This document shows, in pieces, positions 7,314 through 16,525 of a stretch of DNA of 50,883 bases; position 1 is the first letter of the stretch; every line of letters begins with the position of its first letter. Made by a program: the position numbers and the translations under genes. The notes beneath the pieces were generated by a model. The model was not told the origin of the DNA. It was given only the letters and a program-made list of their open reading frames with translations, and searched no databases. The DNA is from CAZVNZ01 sp964628515 (GTDB lineage Bacteria; Bacillota; Clostridia; Christensenellales; Christensenellaceae): positions 1-50,883 of the forward strand of contig CAZVNZ010000022.1 in NCBI GenBank assembly GCA_964628515.1, written 5' to 3'.

Positions 7314-8795
7314 ATGGAAAATACAACAGCGCTTCGTTTAGAAAATATTGTAAAACAGTATCCCGGTGTTTTGGCTTTAGATGATGTAAGCATGGATTTT
7401 GCAAAAGGGGAAATACATGCCATAGTGGGCGAAAACGGTGCAGGTAAATCCACCCTTATGAAGGTAATATCGGGGGCTATTTCTCCGGATAAAGGTACAA
7501 TAGATGTAAACGGACAAAAGCATAAATTTATGACAACGGAATTATCCAAAGCAAACAGTATTTCTATTATATATCAAGAATTTAATCTTGTACCTATGCT
7601 TTCCGTAGCAGAAAATATTTACTTAGGCGCTCCCATAAAAAAAGGTATTGTACTGGATAAAAGGGCAATGGTGGAAAACTCTCGTAAAATATTTGAGGAT
7701 TTAAAAATTAAAATAGACCCTCAAACAAAAATAAGAGATTTATCCGTAGCTTATCAACAAATGGTAGAAATTGCCAAATCTCTTTCAAGAAACTCCAAGG
7801 TTTTAATAATGGACGAGCCTTCCGCTCCCCTTACAGATTCCGAGGTAGATATTATGTTAGACCTTGTGGTTCGCCTTAAAAACTCAGGGGTTACTATAAT
7901 ATATATTTCTCACCGATTAGACGAAATATTTAAAATAGCAAATCGTGTTTCGGTAATGAGGGACGGCAAGTACATTACAACCCTAAATATAGAAGATACA
8001 TCTAAAAATAAACTGATACAGCTAATGGTAGGCAGAGATTTAAGCGAGCAATTCCCCGAAAAAAAAGCAAAGCCGGGAGAAGTTGCTTTAGAGCTTAAAG
8101 GCATTTACGGCAACGGCGTAGAAAATATTTCTCTTAAGCTGCATAAAGGGGAAATACTGGGTTTTGCAGGGCTTGTTGGCGCAGGCAGAACAGAGCTTGC
8201 ACAGCTTTTGTTTGGTGTAGTGCCTTTAGAAAAAGGAGAAATTTATTTATACGGCAAAAAAATTGCACCCAAAAAACCCAAAAATGCAATTAAACATAAA
8301 ATAGGGCTAATACCCGAGGACAGAAAAAATCAAGGAGTGCTTTTAGAGCGCAGTATTTTTGAAAATATTTCCCTGCCCTCCTTGCCAAATCTCTCCAAAA
8401 TGTCTGTAATAAACAAGAAAAAAGAAAACGAAATTTGCGAAAAGCAAAAAAGTGATTTACTTATAAAAACCCCTTCCATTCATCAACAGGTTAAAAATTT
8501 AAGTGGCGGTAATCAACAAAAGGTGGTGCTTGCCAAATGGCTGGCGGCAGATTGCGATATTTTAATATTCGACGAGCCCACTCGTGGTATAGATGTAGGC
8601 GCAAAGCACGAAATCTATAAGTTAATGAACGACCTTGTAGCGAGTGGCAAAAGCATTATTATGATTTCCTCCGAAATGGAGGAGCTTATAGGAATGTCAG
8701 ACCGCATTGTAATACTGCACGAAGGGGTAAAAACCGGCGAACTTAACAGAGATGAATTTGAGCAGGATAAAATCCTTGCCAAAGCATCCAACTAA
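7314..8795 (+). CDS. Ribose-type sugar ABC transporter ATPase
   Basis: A cytoplasmic ATPase with two nucleotide-binding domains that powers import by the permease encoded downstream. The first half has Walker A GENGAGKST, a slightly altered signature (LSVAYQQ) and Walker B LIMDEPSAPL. The second half has GLVGAGRTE in place of a classical P-loop, a full signature LSGGNQQKV and LIFDEPTRGIDVG. A reduced second Walker A is normal for RbsA/MglA/XylG proteins. I chose ATG 7314 (493 aa). An in-frame TTG at 7293 would add seven residues but has no ribosome site. Unlike the protein at 4449, the catalytic motifs are kept. Confidence 0.94.
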   Translation: MENTTALRLENIVKQYPGVLALDDVSMDFAKGEIHAIVGENGAGKSTLMKVISGAISPDKGTIDVNGQKHKFMTTELSKANSISIIYQEFNLVPMLSVAENIYLGAPIKKGIVLDKRAMVENSRKIFEDLKIKIDPQTKIRDLSVAYQQMVEIAKSLSRNSKVLIMDEPSAPLTDSEVDIMLDLVVRLKNSGVTIIYISHRLDEIFKIANRVSVMRDGKYITTLNIEDTSKNKLIQLMVGRDLSEQFPEKKAKPGEVALELKGIYGNGVENISLKLHKGEILGFAGLVGAGRTELAQLLFGVVPLEKGEIYLYGKKIAPKKPKNAIKHKIGLIPEDRKNQGVLLERSIFENISLPSLPNLSKMSVINKKKENEICEKQKSDLLIKTPSIHQQVKNLSGGNQQKVVLAKWLAADCDILIFDEPTRGIDVGAKHEIYKLMNDLVASGKSIIMISSEMEELIGMSDRIVILHEGVKTGELNRDEFEQDKILAKASN

Positions 8796-8813
8796 ATTAT
8801 AGAGGTAAGAATA

Positions 8814-9770
8814 ATGACTAAATTTAAAAGCTCTAACAAACTGGGAATACTTGTTGTTCTTGTAGCGATGATTGTATTTTTCTCTATTATGTCCAATGCG
8901 TTTTTGACGGTAGATAATTTTATGAACGTATTTAGACAGGTGTCCATGCTTGGTATTGCAAGCGTAGGCTTTGTATTTGTACTGCTTACAGGCGGTATAG
9001 ATTTATCCATAGGCTCTCAAGTAACCTTTGTAAACATTTTTTGCGCCTTTCTTATGATAAACGTGGGTATGCCTCCCGTGCTTGCCGTAATAATTTGCGT
9101 AATATGCACCACTTGTTTTGGACTCATAAACGGACTAATAATAACCAAACTAAATGTACTGCCACTAATAACCACACTTTGTATGATGAACATTCTGCGT
9201 GGCGTAAGTTATATTATTTGCTCGGGTATGCCTATCTTTGGCTTTCCGGAAGAGTTTTCTTTCTTGGGGCAAGGCTATATAGGGCCCATTCCCTTCCCGG
9301 TAATTATAATGATAATTGCCTTTGTGGTAGGCGGTTTTATACTTAACAAAACTTACTTTGGCAGATATTTTTATGCGGTAGGCGGAAACGAGGAAGCGGC
9401 ATCACTGTCCGGCGTAAACATTACGGGTACAAAAATTATGGTTTACGCACTTTGCGGACTTTTTGCGGGGCTTGCAGGTGTAATTTGGCTTTCTCGTGTA
9501 AACAGCGGACAACCTGTAACAGGGCTTGGTTTCGAGTTTGACGTACTAACCGCAGTAGTGCTTGGTGGTGTAAGTACCGCAGGTGGCGAGGGAGACATTG
9601 CAGGCGCACTGATAGGCGTAATTGTAATAGGCTTGCTAAACAACGGCTTGGTACTCATAAATGTAAGCGAATACTTCCAGCTTGTAATAAAGGGTGTAGT
9701 ACTATTAATTGCGGTAATTGCAGACAGCAAGCGGAGAAAGAAGAAAAAAGTAGTATTAAAAACAGCGTAA
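8814..9770 (+). CDS. Ribose-type sugar ABC transporter permease
   Basis: This 318-aa integral membrane protein of the RbsC/XylH family (BPD_transp_2) has about eight to ten hydrophobic segments. Conserved stretches include LTGGIDLSIGS near residue 60, YAVGGNEEAASLSG (about 190), the helix start AGLAGV (about 221) and LGGVSTAGGEGDIAGALIG (about 255). It forms the membrane channel, probably as a homodimer, with the ATPase encoded 18 bp upstream and the binding lipoprotein. The basic tail SKRRKKKK fits an inner-face C-terminus. The ribosome site is GAGGTAAG. Confidence 0.94.
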   Translation: MTKFKSSNKLGILVVLVAMIVFFSIMSNAFLTVDNFMNVFRQVSMLGIASVGFVFVLLTGGIDLSIGSQVTFVNIFCAFLMINVGMPPVLAVIICVICTTCFGLINGLIITKLNVLPLITTLCMMNILRGVSYIICSGMPIFGFPEEFSFLGQGYIGPIPFPVIIMIIAFVVGGFILNKTYFGRYFYAVGGNEEAASLSGVNITGTKIMVYALCGLFAGLAGVIWLSRVNSGQPVTGLGFEFDVLTAVVLGGVSTAGGEGDIAGALIGVIVIGLLNNGLVLINVSEYFQLVIKGVVLLIAVIADSKRRKKKKVVLKTA

Positions 9771-9783
9771 AAGAGGTATAATA

Positions 9784-10797
9784 ATGAAAGCATACGAATT
9801 TACAAAACCAAACAACAGCAGAGTAATAGAACTTGATATACCCAAACCAAAGGACGACGAAATTATTGTAAAAACAATGGCTTCCGGCATTTGCGGTACG
9901 GATATACATATTTTTGAAGGAAACTACTACGGAGAATACCCCATAATAGGCGGACACGAATTTGCCGGTGTGGTATGGGATGTAGGTAAGAATGTTACGG
10001 GCTATAAAAAAGGAGATGTAGTATCTCCAGACCCCAACGTATTTTGCGAAAAATGCTATTTTTGCAAGCAAAACATACAAAATCATTGCTTAGACAGAGA
10101 GGCAATAGGCATAGAGCGTATGGGCGGTTTTGCTCAATATGTGCCTGTGCCTGTATCCTCCGCTTTTAAGTTAGAGGGGGGTAAATCTTTTGAGGAATAC
10201 GCTTTTTTAGAGCCACTTTCCTGTGTTATAAACGGACAAAAGCGTGCAAGAGGAGATATTGGGCAAAATGTACTTATTTTTGGCTGCGGTGCCATAGGGC
10301 TTTTGCAAATACAAATGGCTCGTTTTAACGGCGCGGCTAAAATAGTGGCGGTGGATATAGACGAAAAACGTGCGGAGTTAGCCTGCAAATTAGGGGCAAA
10401 TGCCTTTGTGCTAAGTAACGAGGATATGCAAAAGAAGCTATTTGATTTAAGCCCCTACGGCTACCAACTTGTAGTGGATTGCACAGGCATTCCCAAGGTG
10501 CTTGAAAACGCAATTAAATTTGTCAGAGACGATGGCATTTTACATGTGTTTGGTGTGTGTAATAACGATTCTAAAATCAGCGTTAATCCCTACGATATTT
10601 TTCTGCACGAAATAAGCATTGTAGGTTCTCACTCTCTTAGAAAAACCTTTGCAGATTCTATTAATATGATAGAAAGCGGATTTATCAACACAAAGGATTT
10701 AATAGGAGAGCGTGTGGGCATAGACGATATGCCAAATACAATAGAAAACATTCGTCAAGGGAAATCCTCTTTAAAAACCTTGCTAATATTTGAATAG
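9784..10797 (+). CDS. Zinc-dependent polyol/alcohol dehydrogenase
   Basis: This 337-aa cytosolic medium-chain dehydrogenase has an N-terminal GroES-like catalytic domain with zinc ligands in GICGTDIH and GGHEFAG. The structural-zinc cysteines lie in CEKCYFCKQNIQNHC (about 84-98), and a Rossmann NAD domain with VLIFGCGAIGLLQIQMA begins near residue 160. AVDIDEKR, with an acidic residue after the second strand, suggests NAD preference. The protein resembles sorbitol/threonine dehydrogenases and would oxidise a secondary alcohol of a polyol. It follows the permease by 13 bp. The substrate is unknown; with the next gene it gives the operon two distinct dehydrogenases. Confidence 0.9.
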   Translation: MKAYEFTKPNNSRVIELDIPKPKDDEIIVKTMASGICGTDIHIFEGNYYGEYPIIGGHEFAGVVWDVGKNVTGYKKGDVVSPDPNVFCEKCYFCKQNIQNHCLDREAIGIERMGGFAQYVPVPVSSAFKLEGGKSFEEYAFLEPLSCVINGQKRARGDIGQNVLIFGCGAIGLLQIQMARFNGAAKIVAVDIDEKRAELACKLGANAFVLSNEDMQKKLFDLSPYGYQLVVDCTGIPKVLENAIKFVRDDGILHVFGVCNNDSKISVNPYDIFLHEISIVGSHSLRKTFADSINMIESGFINTKDLIGERVGIDDMPNTIENIRQGKSSLKTLLIFE

Positions 10798-10807
10798 GAG
10801 CATCATC

Positions 10808-11872
10808 ATGAAAAAAACAATGAAAGCATTAAGAATATACGAGCCATATAAGCAACAAATAGACGAGGTGGAAATCCCACAAATTACTGACGGCGAAGTG
10901 CTTATAAAAGTGCTTGGCTGTGGTATTTGCGCAGGAGATATTAAAACACTTCACGGTGGGCAAAAGGTTTGGGGGGCAACTCCCGAAGAAGCCTATATAG
11001 AAACCCCTTGCATAAGCGGACACGAATTTTTCGGAGAAGTGGTAGAGATAGGTAAGGACATTGAAGGCATACAGATAGGAGATACCGTAACGGCGGAGCA
11101 AATTTTGCCTTGCGGAGAGTGTAAGTATTGCAGGCATAACAAGCCGTGGATGTGCAAACCTCATACCATATACGGATTTAAGCAAAATGCACAAGGCGGT
11201 TTTGCGGAATATATGAAGTTTGCAAAGGGTAGTATTATACACAAATTGCCAAAAGAGCTAACGGTAGAGCAAGCTGCATTGGTAGAGCCATACTCTTGTG
11301 CCATGAACGCTGCCGAGCGTGGAGAAATCTTGCATACCGATGTTGTTGTAGTAAGCGGTCTTGGTACTCTTGGGCTTGGTATTGTGTCGGCGGCTAAGAA
11401 AAACTCCCCTAAATTAATTATAGGGCTGGATTTAAAAGAAACAAAGCGGAACAAAGCCTTAGAATTCGGAGCGGATATAGTATTTGACCCAACCAAAACA
11501 GATGTGGTAAAAGAAATAATGGATTTAACGGAGGGCTACGGCTGCGATGTATATATAGAAGCGGTAGGAAGCGAGGTTAGTGTAACACAAGGCTTAAATA
11601 TGATAAGCAGTATGGGCAGATTTGTACAATTTGGAGTGTTCCCCAAAAATATTTCTGCGGACTGGAATATTATAGGAGATTCTAAAGCAATAGATATTCA
11701 CGGTGCGCATTTAAGCGGACATTGCTATGCTCCCGTAATAAAAGGTATTGCAGACGGCACTCTTAAAACCAACGGTGTTGTTACCCACATTTTTAAGTTA
11801 GACGAGTGGGAAAAAGCATTTGAAACCGCCCAAAAGGACGAAAGTGCGATAAAAGTCGTACTTGTACCATAA
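10808..11872 (+). CDS. Erythritol/L-threitol dehydrogenase-like zinc enzyme
   Basis: A 354-aa zinc-dependent medium-chain dehydrogenase. It has catalytic zinc motifs GICAGDIKTLHG and SGHEFFGEV, structural cysteines in CGECKYCRHNKPWMC and a cofactor motif VVSGLGTLGLGIV. Several stretches match my recollection of erythritol/L-threitol dehydrogenases closely: the ETPCISGHEF spacing, HTIYGFKQNAQGGFAEYM, GYGCDVYIEAVG, DWNIIGDSKAIDIHGAHL and the end IKVVLVP. That family oxidises C4 polyols to erythrulose. I chose ATG 10808 behind TAGGAG; the upstream TTG overlaps the preceding gene. It is co-transcribed with the dehydrogenase before it and the FGGY kinase after it. The match is from memory and the exact substrate is inferred. 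Confidence 0.82.
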   Translation: MKKTMKALRIYEPYKQQIDEVEIPQITDGEVLIKVLGCGICAGDIKTLHGGQKVWGATPEEAYIETPCISGHEFFGEVVEIGKDIEGIQIGDTVTAEQILPCGECKYCRHNKPWMCKPHTIYGFKQNAQGGFAEYMKFAKGSIIHKLPKELTVEQAALVEPYSCAMNAAERGEILHTDVVVVSGLGTLGLGIVSAAKKNSPKLIIGLDLKETKRNKALEFGADIVFDPTKTDVVKEIMDLTEGYGCDVYIEAVGSEVSVTQGLNMISSMGRFVQFGVFPKNISADWNIIGDSKAIDIHGAHLSGHCYAPVIKGIADGTLKTNGVVTHIFKLDEWEKAFETAQKDESAIKVVLVP

Positions 11873-11885
11873 GGAAGCACAAAGT

Positions 11886-13388
11886 ATGTATGTAATAGGT
11901 CTGGACATTGGAACAAGCGGTGTTAAGAGTACATTGTTTGATGATAACGCAAATGTAATAAGTAATGCTTACAGCGAATACAATCTTATAAGCGACGCAC
12001 CCGGGCATTACGAAATCAACCCAACAGAATTACTTAACAAGAGTATAGCTGTTATTATGAAGTCTACACTCAAAGTTAAAAAGGAGGAGGTAGGCGCAAT
12101 TTGCTTTACTTCCTTTGGGGAATCCTTCGTATGTACGGATAAAAACAAAAATGTACTTTCCAACTCTATGATATATATGGATCATAGAGGAGAGGAGGAA
12201 TGCAGAGAGTTTGTAGAAAGGTTTACGGAAGATGGGGTGTTTGAAATTTGCATGCAACCCATAGAAAGTATGTTTGCCTCGTACAAACTTAGATGGATGC
12301 AAAAACACAAGCCCGAGGTTATGGCAAAAACACACAAAATTTCCTTTATTGCAGATTTTGTAGCGTACAGCCTTGGTGCAGACCACGTTTGTGATTATTC
12401 TTTATGTGCAAGAAGTGCATTGTTTGATGTGCGCAAAAAACTGTGGTGGGAGGAAGGAGTGCAATTTGCAGGCATAAACTCCTCCATACTGCCAAAGCCC
12501 GTAAAAAGCGGAAGCGAGGCAGGTAAGCTTTCCAAAGAAGGTGCAAAGCTAACAGGACTTAGGGAAGGCACTATGCTCATAATAGGAGGGCACGACCAAG
12601 TTTTAGCGGCAGTAGGTAGCGGTATTTCCTGCGAGGGAGATATTGCAAACGGCATGGGTACGGTGGACTGCATTACAACATTGCTAAGTAAATCCAATAT
12701 TGACACCAAAATAATGAAGCATTACGCACTCCCATTAATTCCTTATATTGATGATGATAGTTATATGACAAGCGCCTTTAATAAATCCGGCGGTAGCATA
12801 GTAAAGTGGTTTAGAGACACGATGGCAAAAGACTTATGCGACAAACCCAACGCTTACGCAAAGCTAAACAGCGAAATGCCACTAAAACCGACATCACTTA
12901 TAATACTCCCCTATTTTGCGGGCGGAGCAACACCGGAGGCAAACAGCATCACTCCTGCATCTCTACTTGGACTTACACTTAACACTTCCCGTGGGGATAT
13001 AATGCGTGGTATAATGGAGGGGGAAGTTTTTATAATGAAGCGTTGCTACCAATGTTTTGACGAATTAAAACTTAAACCCGGTAAATTTGTGATTGTGGGC
13101 GGTGGCTCTAAATCGGATATTTGGATGCAAATTAAGGCGGATGTGTTTAATAAGGTTATGGATATTCCGCTAAATCAGGAGGCAGGTACCCTTGCAAGCG
13201 CATTGCTTTGCTATGTAAAATTAGGCATAGTAAGCAGTTTAAAGGAAGCGCAGGAAAAATACGTGCTTACCCAAAAAAGTTTTGCGCCCATAAAATCCAA
13301 TGTGGAATTTTACAACAAGCAATACCACAAATTTTTACAGGCAAACAAAAAAGTAACTGAAATTTACAATATTTTGGAGGGTAAATAA
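11886..13388 (+). CDS. FGGY-family carbohydrate kinase
   Basis: This 500-aa cytosolic kinase of the xylulokinase/glycerol kinase family has the N-terminal phosphate-1 motif VIGLDIGTSGVKSTLFD. A middle GGHDQVLAAVGSG lies near 240, where many family members have the phosphate-2 loop. The C-terminal ATP-binding part holds FVIVGGGSKSDIWMQIKADV and the adenosine segment QEAGTLASALL. It would phosphorylate a ketose or polyol made available by the dehydrogenases. ATG 11886 is preceded by AAGGAAG; an upstream TTG at 11862 would overlap the previous gene. In the context of an erythritol/threitol-like dehydrogenase, a tetrulose or pentulose is plausible, but this is inference. Confidence 0.9.
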   Translation: MYVIGLDIGTSGVKSTLFDDNANVISNAYSEYNLISDAPGHYEINPTELLNKSIAVIMKSTLKVKKEEVGAICFTSFGESFVCTDKNKNVLSNSMIYMDHRGEEECREFVERFTEDGVFEICMQPIESMFASYKLRWMQKHKPEVMAKTHKISFIADFVAYSLGADHVCDYSLCARSALFDVRKKLWWEEGVQFAGINSSILPKPVKSGSEAGKLSKEGAKLTGLREGTMLIIGGHDQVLAAVGSGISCEGDIANGMGTVDCITTLLSKSNIDTKIMKHYALPLIPYIDDDSYMTSAFNKSGGSIVKWFRDTMAKDLCDKPNAYAKLNSEMPLKPTSLIILPYFAGGATPEANSITPASLLGLTLNTSRGDIMRGIMEGEVFIMKRCYQCFDELKLKPGKFVIVGGGSKSDIWMQIKADVFNKVMDIPLNQEAGTLASALLCYVKLGIVSSLKEAQEKYVLTQKSFAPIKSNVEFYNKQYHKFLQANKKVTEIYNILEGK

Positions 13389-14419
13389 TGAACGGATACC
13401 AAAGAATGAGGGCGACTCTGCAAGGCAAGCAGGTAGATTACACTCCCTCTATGGAGCTTATGATAGACGACGTTGTAATTAAAGCAACGGTACAAAGCGG
13501 AGATTACGGGGATTTTTGCGAAGCTGTGGGTTTAGATGCGGTGCTAACCCCTACCCCTTCTAAGCTTTATAGAAACGAAATCATCAACAAAGAAAAAGGG
13601 ATTTTCAAAAACGAGTGGGGCACGGTTAGACAGCAAGGCACGGAAGTTGTTTCCGCAATCATAGACGAGCCCATAAAAACCGATGAGGACGTGTTTTCCT
13701 ACATAGCCCCAGACCCTTTAGACGATTACCGATACACAGAGCTTAAAAAATTAGTGGCACGATTTAAGGGGGAAAAGCTTATAGGCATGCACATTCACGA
13801 TGCCTTTAACTACCCCTATTATTTAGCAGGTATGGAAAACCTTTTTGTGATGATGTACGAAAACCCCGAGGCTGTGCATAAACTGGTGGATATTTCCGTT
13901 AATCATAATATTGCACTTGCAAAAAAAGCAATTTCTTTAGGTGCGGATTTTATAATTTTGGGAGATGACTACGGCGGTGGCAATCAACTTCTTGTATCTC
14001 CGGGTAAGTTTAGAGAGTTCTTTTTGCCCGGCTTGCAAAAGGTGGTAACCGCAGTAAAAGAGGAGGGCGCATACTGCTTTAAACATTGTTGCGGAGACAT
14101 AAACGAAATTCTAAAGGATATGGTGGACACAGGCATAGATTTACTGCACCCCTTAGACCCCTCCGCAAACATGGATATTACGGCGGTAAAAGCGCAGTAC
14201 CCTAACTTAGTGGTAATGGGGGGTATTAATTGCTACGAGCCTTTGTGTCAATATTCTTTAGAAGAGGTGGAGACGGAAACAAAAAGGGTAATAGATTTGG
14301 TAGGCAAAAACGGCAGATATGTAATTGCATCTTCAAACAGCGTACACTCGGACGTTAAGCCGGAAAATTACCTAAAAATGCAGGAAATACGTAAAAGTGT
14401 TCCCGTAAAATACGAATAA
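13388..14419 (+). CDS. Uroporphyrinogen decarboxylase-fold protein (MtaA/CmuA type)
   Basis: This 343-aa protein of the URO-D superfamily shares one base with the preceding stop codon (TAATG), so the two are translationally coupled. Features include an N-terminal RMRATLQGKQVDYTP start, ADFIILGDDYGGGNQLLVSP in the barrel, HCCGDINEIL with a possible metal-binding His-Cys-Cys (about 235) and VMGGINCYEPL. True heme-pathway HemE proteins keep an N-terminal RQAGRY-like motif, which is not seen. Relatives are corrinoid or zinc-dependent methyltransferases, and many in sugar operons have no known role. A part in catabolism of the imported compound is inferred from position only. Confidence 0.85.
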   Translation: MNGYQRMRATLQGKQVDYTPSMELMIDDVVIKATVQSGDYGDFCEAVGLDAVLTPTPSKLYRNEIINKEKGIFKNEWGTVRQQGTEVVSAIIDEPIKTDEDVFSYIAPDPLDDYRYTELKKLVARFKGEKLIGMHIHDAFNYPYYLAGMENLFVMMYENPEAVHKLVDISVNHNIALAKKAISLGADFIILGDDYGGGNQLLVSPGKFREFFLPGLQKVVTAVKEEGAYCFKHCCGDINEILKDMVDTGIDLLHPLDPSANMDITAVKAQYPNLVVMGGINCYEPLCQYSLEEVETETKRVIDLVGKNGRYVIASSNSVHSDVKPENYLKMQEIRKSVPVKYE

Positions 14420-14434
14420 CAGGAGTAAATATTT

Positions 14435-14836
14435 ATGATAAAATCAAAAGGACTTGCCCATGTGGGCGTATTTGTAGAAGATTTAGAACGCTCCAAAGCG
14501 TTTTATAAAGATATTTTAGACTTTGAGCAAACTTGGGAGTTTTCCGCAAAAGAGGATGATGGTGCGGTAGCAAAAGCCGCCTTTATGAAAAACGGAAATT
14601 TGGTGTTAGAGCTTATACAAGCAGGGCATTTTACTAAAAGGCAGGACGGCGTTGTAGACCACATAGCAATACTTGTAGAGGACATAGAAAATGCGGTAGT
14701 AGAGCTAAAAGCAAAGGGCATAGTTTTTGAAAGCAAGGAAATTGTGCATAACATGGATGCCTCCAAAAACGGCTCTAAATGGATACTTTTTAGAGGCCCT
14801 GATAAGGAGCATTTGGAGATTTCTCAGGTGATGTAG
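14435..14836 (+). CDS. VOC-family (glyoxalase-fold) protein
   Basis: A 133-aa cytosolic protein with the paired beta-alpha-beta-beta-beta fold of the vicinal oxygen chelate superfamily. The first half starts GLAHVGVFVEDLERSKAFYKD, with a likely metal-binding His in LAHVG. The second half has DHIAILVEDIENAV, then FRGPDKEHLEISQV, with Glu residues at the expected end positions. Glyoxalases, epimerases and dioxygenases share this fold. It is the last gene of the operon, 15 bp after the URO-D-like gene and before a terminator. An isomerase or epimerase role on an operon intermediate is possible. Confidence 0.87.
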   Translation: MIKSKGLAHVGVFVEDLERSKAFYKDILDFEQTWEFSAKEDDGAVAKAAFMKNGNLVLELIQAGHFTKRQDGVVDHIAILVEDIENAVVELKAKGIVFESKEIVHNMDASKNGSKWILFRGPDKEHLEISQVM

Positions 14837-14862
14837 GTGGGGGAGTCGGTATAATTTTATTT

Positions 14863-14896
14863 GGCTGTATCGTTTTTTTTGATGATACAGCTTTTT
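14863..14896 (+). terminator. Intrinsic terminator of the sugar/polyol operon
   Basis: GCTGTATC (14864-14871) pairs with GATACAGC (14884-14891), followed by TTTTT. The T-run is on the + strand side, so it ends the rightward operon before the convergent SDR gene. Confidence 0.85.
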
Positions 14897-14915
14897 AATT
14901 GGTGGGCTTATACTT

Positions 14916-16067
14916 TCAACAAAAACTAAATAAAATGCCGTCCAAATCTGCAATCCATTCTTTTATAACAGTACTGTTTTCTTCCAATTTAGCAGGATTT
15001 TTTTCGTAGCCCTGCAACAACACAAGCTGATGCTTCCAATATAACTGTAAATTTTCAAATAGCCTTTTGCAATCACCATCAACAGCTTCGGCATTAAGTA
15101 AATTAGCCTTTATTTTTGCAAAATCATTTAATGCTTTGTCTGCCGATATCCCCATATATTTTTTAAAATCTCTAAAAACCCATTGGCGCTCAAAAACATT
15201 CATTTTTTTCCAACCTCTATATTGATCTTCAAAAACGCCTATGCTTTTAATAATCAATTCCTTGTTTAAATCTCGGATAGTGTTTTTGCTTTTTTTATTT
15301 GATTGATAGTAATTAAAATCGTTTAGCACCTGTATGGATGATATTTCTTGTCCGTGATATTTTTGAGCGTTTAACACGGATAGTGCAAAACCCATTCCCG
15401 CATCTTTAACATCTAAAATGTGATTGCTATTCATAGCGTAAAAATCCTCAACAGCCATACCCATTTTAGTGGCAATAACCTCTATGCTTCTTTGAGCGGT
15501 TTGCGTTTTTACCAATCCCGGACCGATTGTGTAGGCGTAAACATTGGTTTTTTCCAACTCCATAGCCAAAGAGTTTGCAAACTCCACTTGGGAGGTTTTA
15601 AATGTTTCGTAGGCACCCATATAGGGTGCGGCGCCGGAGGAAGAGACAAATACACAACAACCGTCATTTGCTTTTTTCATATATGGCAGAAAATAATGAG
15701 TAAGTATTATAGGCGCTTTTAAATTTACCTCGTAGCTTTTATCCCAAAGCGCAATATCAACCTGCTCGATATTTCCAAGTGGGGCAATAGTTGCATTGTT
15801 AAATACAACATTAGGGCAACCGTGTTTTGAAAGGATATTTTCGCACAGCTTAACTGTTTGTGCTTCATTTGATAAATCAGTATGATAAAAAAATGTAGTG
15901 CACGGATAATCGCTATTGATGCTTTCTGTGGCAATCAAGCCATTTGCACAGTCAATATCAACAATTAAAACTCTTGCCCCCATTTGCACAAATGCTTTCG
16001 CCGTTTCGTAGCCTATGCCACCGGCGCCTCCCGTTAGCAAAACTGTTTTATCGTTTAAGTTTGTCAT
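14916..16067 (-). CDS. Short-chain dehydrogenase with extra C-terminal helical region
   Basis: This 383-aa protein has an SDR domain (about 1-245) with cofactor motif TGGAGGIG, acidic VDID after the second strand (NAD type), NNAT in place of NNAG, catalytic Ser in FVSSSGAAPY and YETFK as the YxxxK pair. The canonical end of an SDR is reached near residue 250. About 130 further residues (about 255-383) are charged, rich in Lys, Trp and Asn, and mostly helical, and I do not recognise them. Typical SDRs are about 250 aa. It is encoded 4 bp after the MarR gene and is probably repressed by it. The substrate is unknown. Confidence 0.85.
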   Translation of the reverse strand: MTNLNDKTVLLTGGAGGIGYETAKAFVQMGARVLIVDIDCANGLIATESINSDYPCTTFFYHTDLSNEAQTVKLCENILSKHGCPNVVFNNATIAPLGNIEQVDIALWDKSYEVNLKAPIILTHYFLPYMKKANDGCCVFVSSSGAAPYMGAYETFKTSQVEFANSLAMELEKTNVYAYTIGPGLVKTQTAQRSIEVIATKMGMAVEDFYAMNSNHILDVKDAGMGFALSVLNAQKYHGQEISSIQVLNDFNYYQSNKKSKNTIRDLNKELIIKSIGVFEDQYRGWKKMNVFERQWVFRDFKKYMGISADKALNDFAKIKANLLNAEAVDGDCKRLFENLQLYWKHQLVLLQGYEKNPAKLEENSTVIKEWIADLDGILFSFC

Positions 16068-16071
16068 AGTG

Positions 16072-16506
16072 TTACCTCTTAAGCATATATGATGAAATTT
16101 TGTTAAGCAAGCCTACCAACTGCTGTTTTTCTTCTTCTTCCAAGCCACTTATAATTCTTGCGCCTATTTCCTGCTGATAGGCAGTATATTTGCTAAGGAA
16201 CGCAACGCCGGCTTTATCCAACTCAAGGCCATAGGAACGACGGTCTTTTTGGCTGATTATCCTTTTGATAAACTGCTTTTTTTCCAACCGGTCTAATATG
16301 CTTGTAAATGTACTTTTAGGAATATGAAGGATTGAAATATAATCCCTAAGCAGTAGCCCGGGTGTTGCTCCCGTTATTAAAATCACCTGTATTTCTATGG
16401 GGGAACATCTCATCAATTCCGGATATTTTTCAACATCCTCGGCGGTAGAGCTATTCATTAAAATTTCGTGCCACATCTTTGAAACAGTGCATCCAATATC
16501 ATTCAT
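16072..16506 (-). CDS. MarR-family transcriptional repressor
   Basis: This 144-aa winged-helix regulator has the ATPGLLLRDYISILHIPKST helix-turn-helix region and the wing segment KKQFIKRIISQKDRRSYGLEL, with the DRR signature of MarR proteins. It is flanked by dimerisation helices. MarR proteins bind palindromic operators as dimers and release them on binding a ligand. A perfect inverted repeat overlaps the transcription start of its own promoter, so it most likely represses itself and the SDR gene that follows 4 bp later. Confidence 0.93.
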   Translation of the reverse strand: MNDIGCTVSKMWHEILMNSSTAEDVEKYPELMRCSPIEIQVILITGATPGLLLRDYISILHIPKSTFTSILDRLEKKQFIKRIISQKDRRSYGLELDKAGVAFLSKYTAYQQEIGARIISGLEEEEKQQLVGLLNKISSYMLKR

Positions 16507-16525
16507 AATTAGTTCCCTTACCGAA

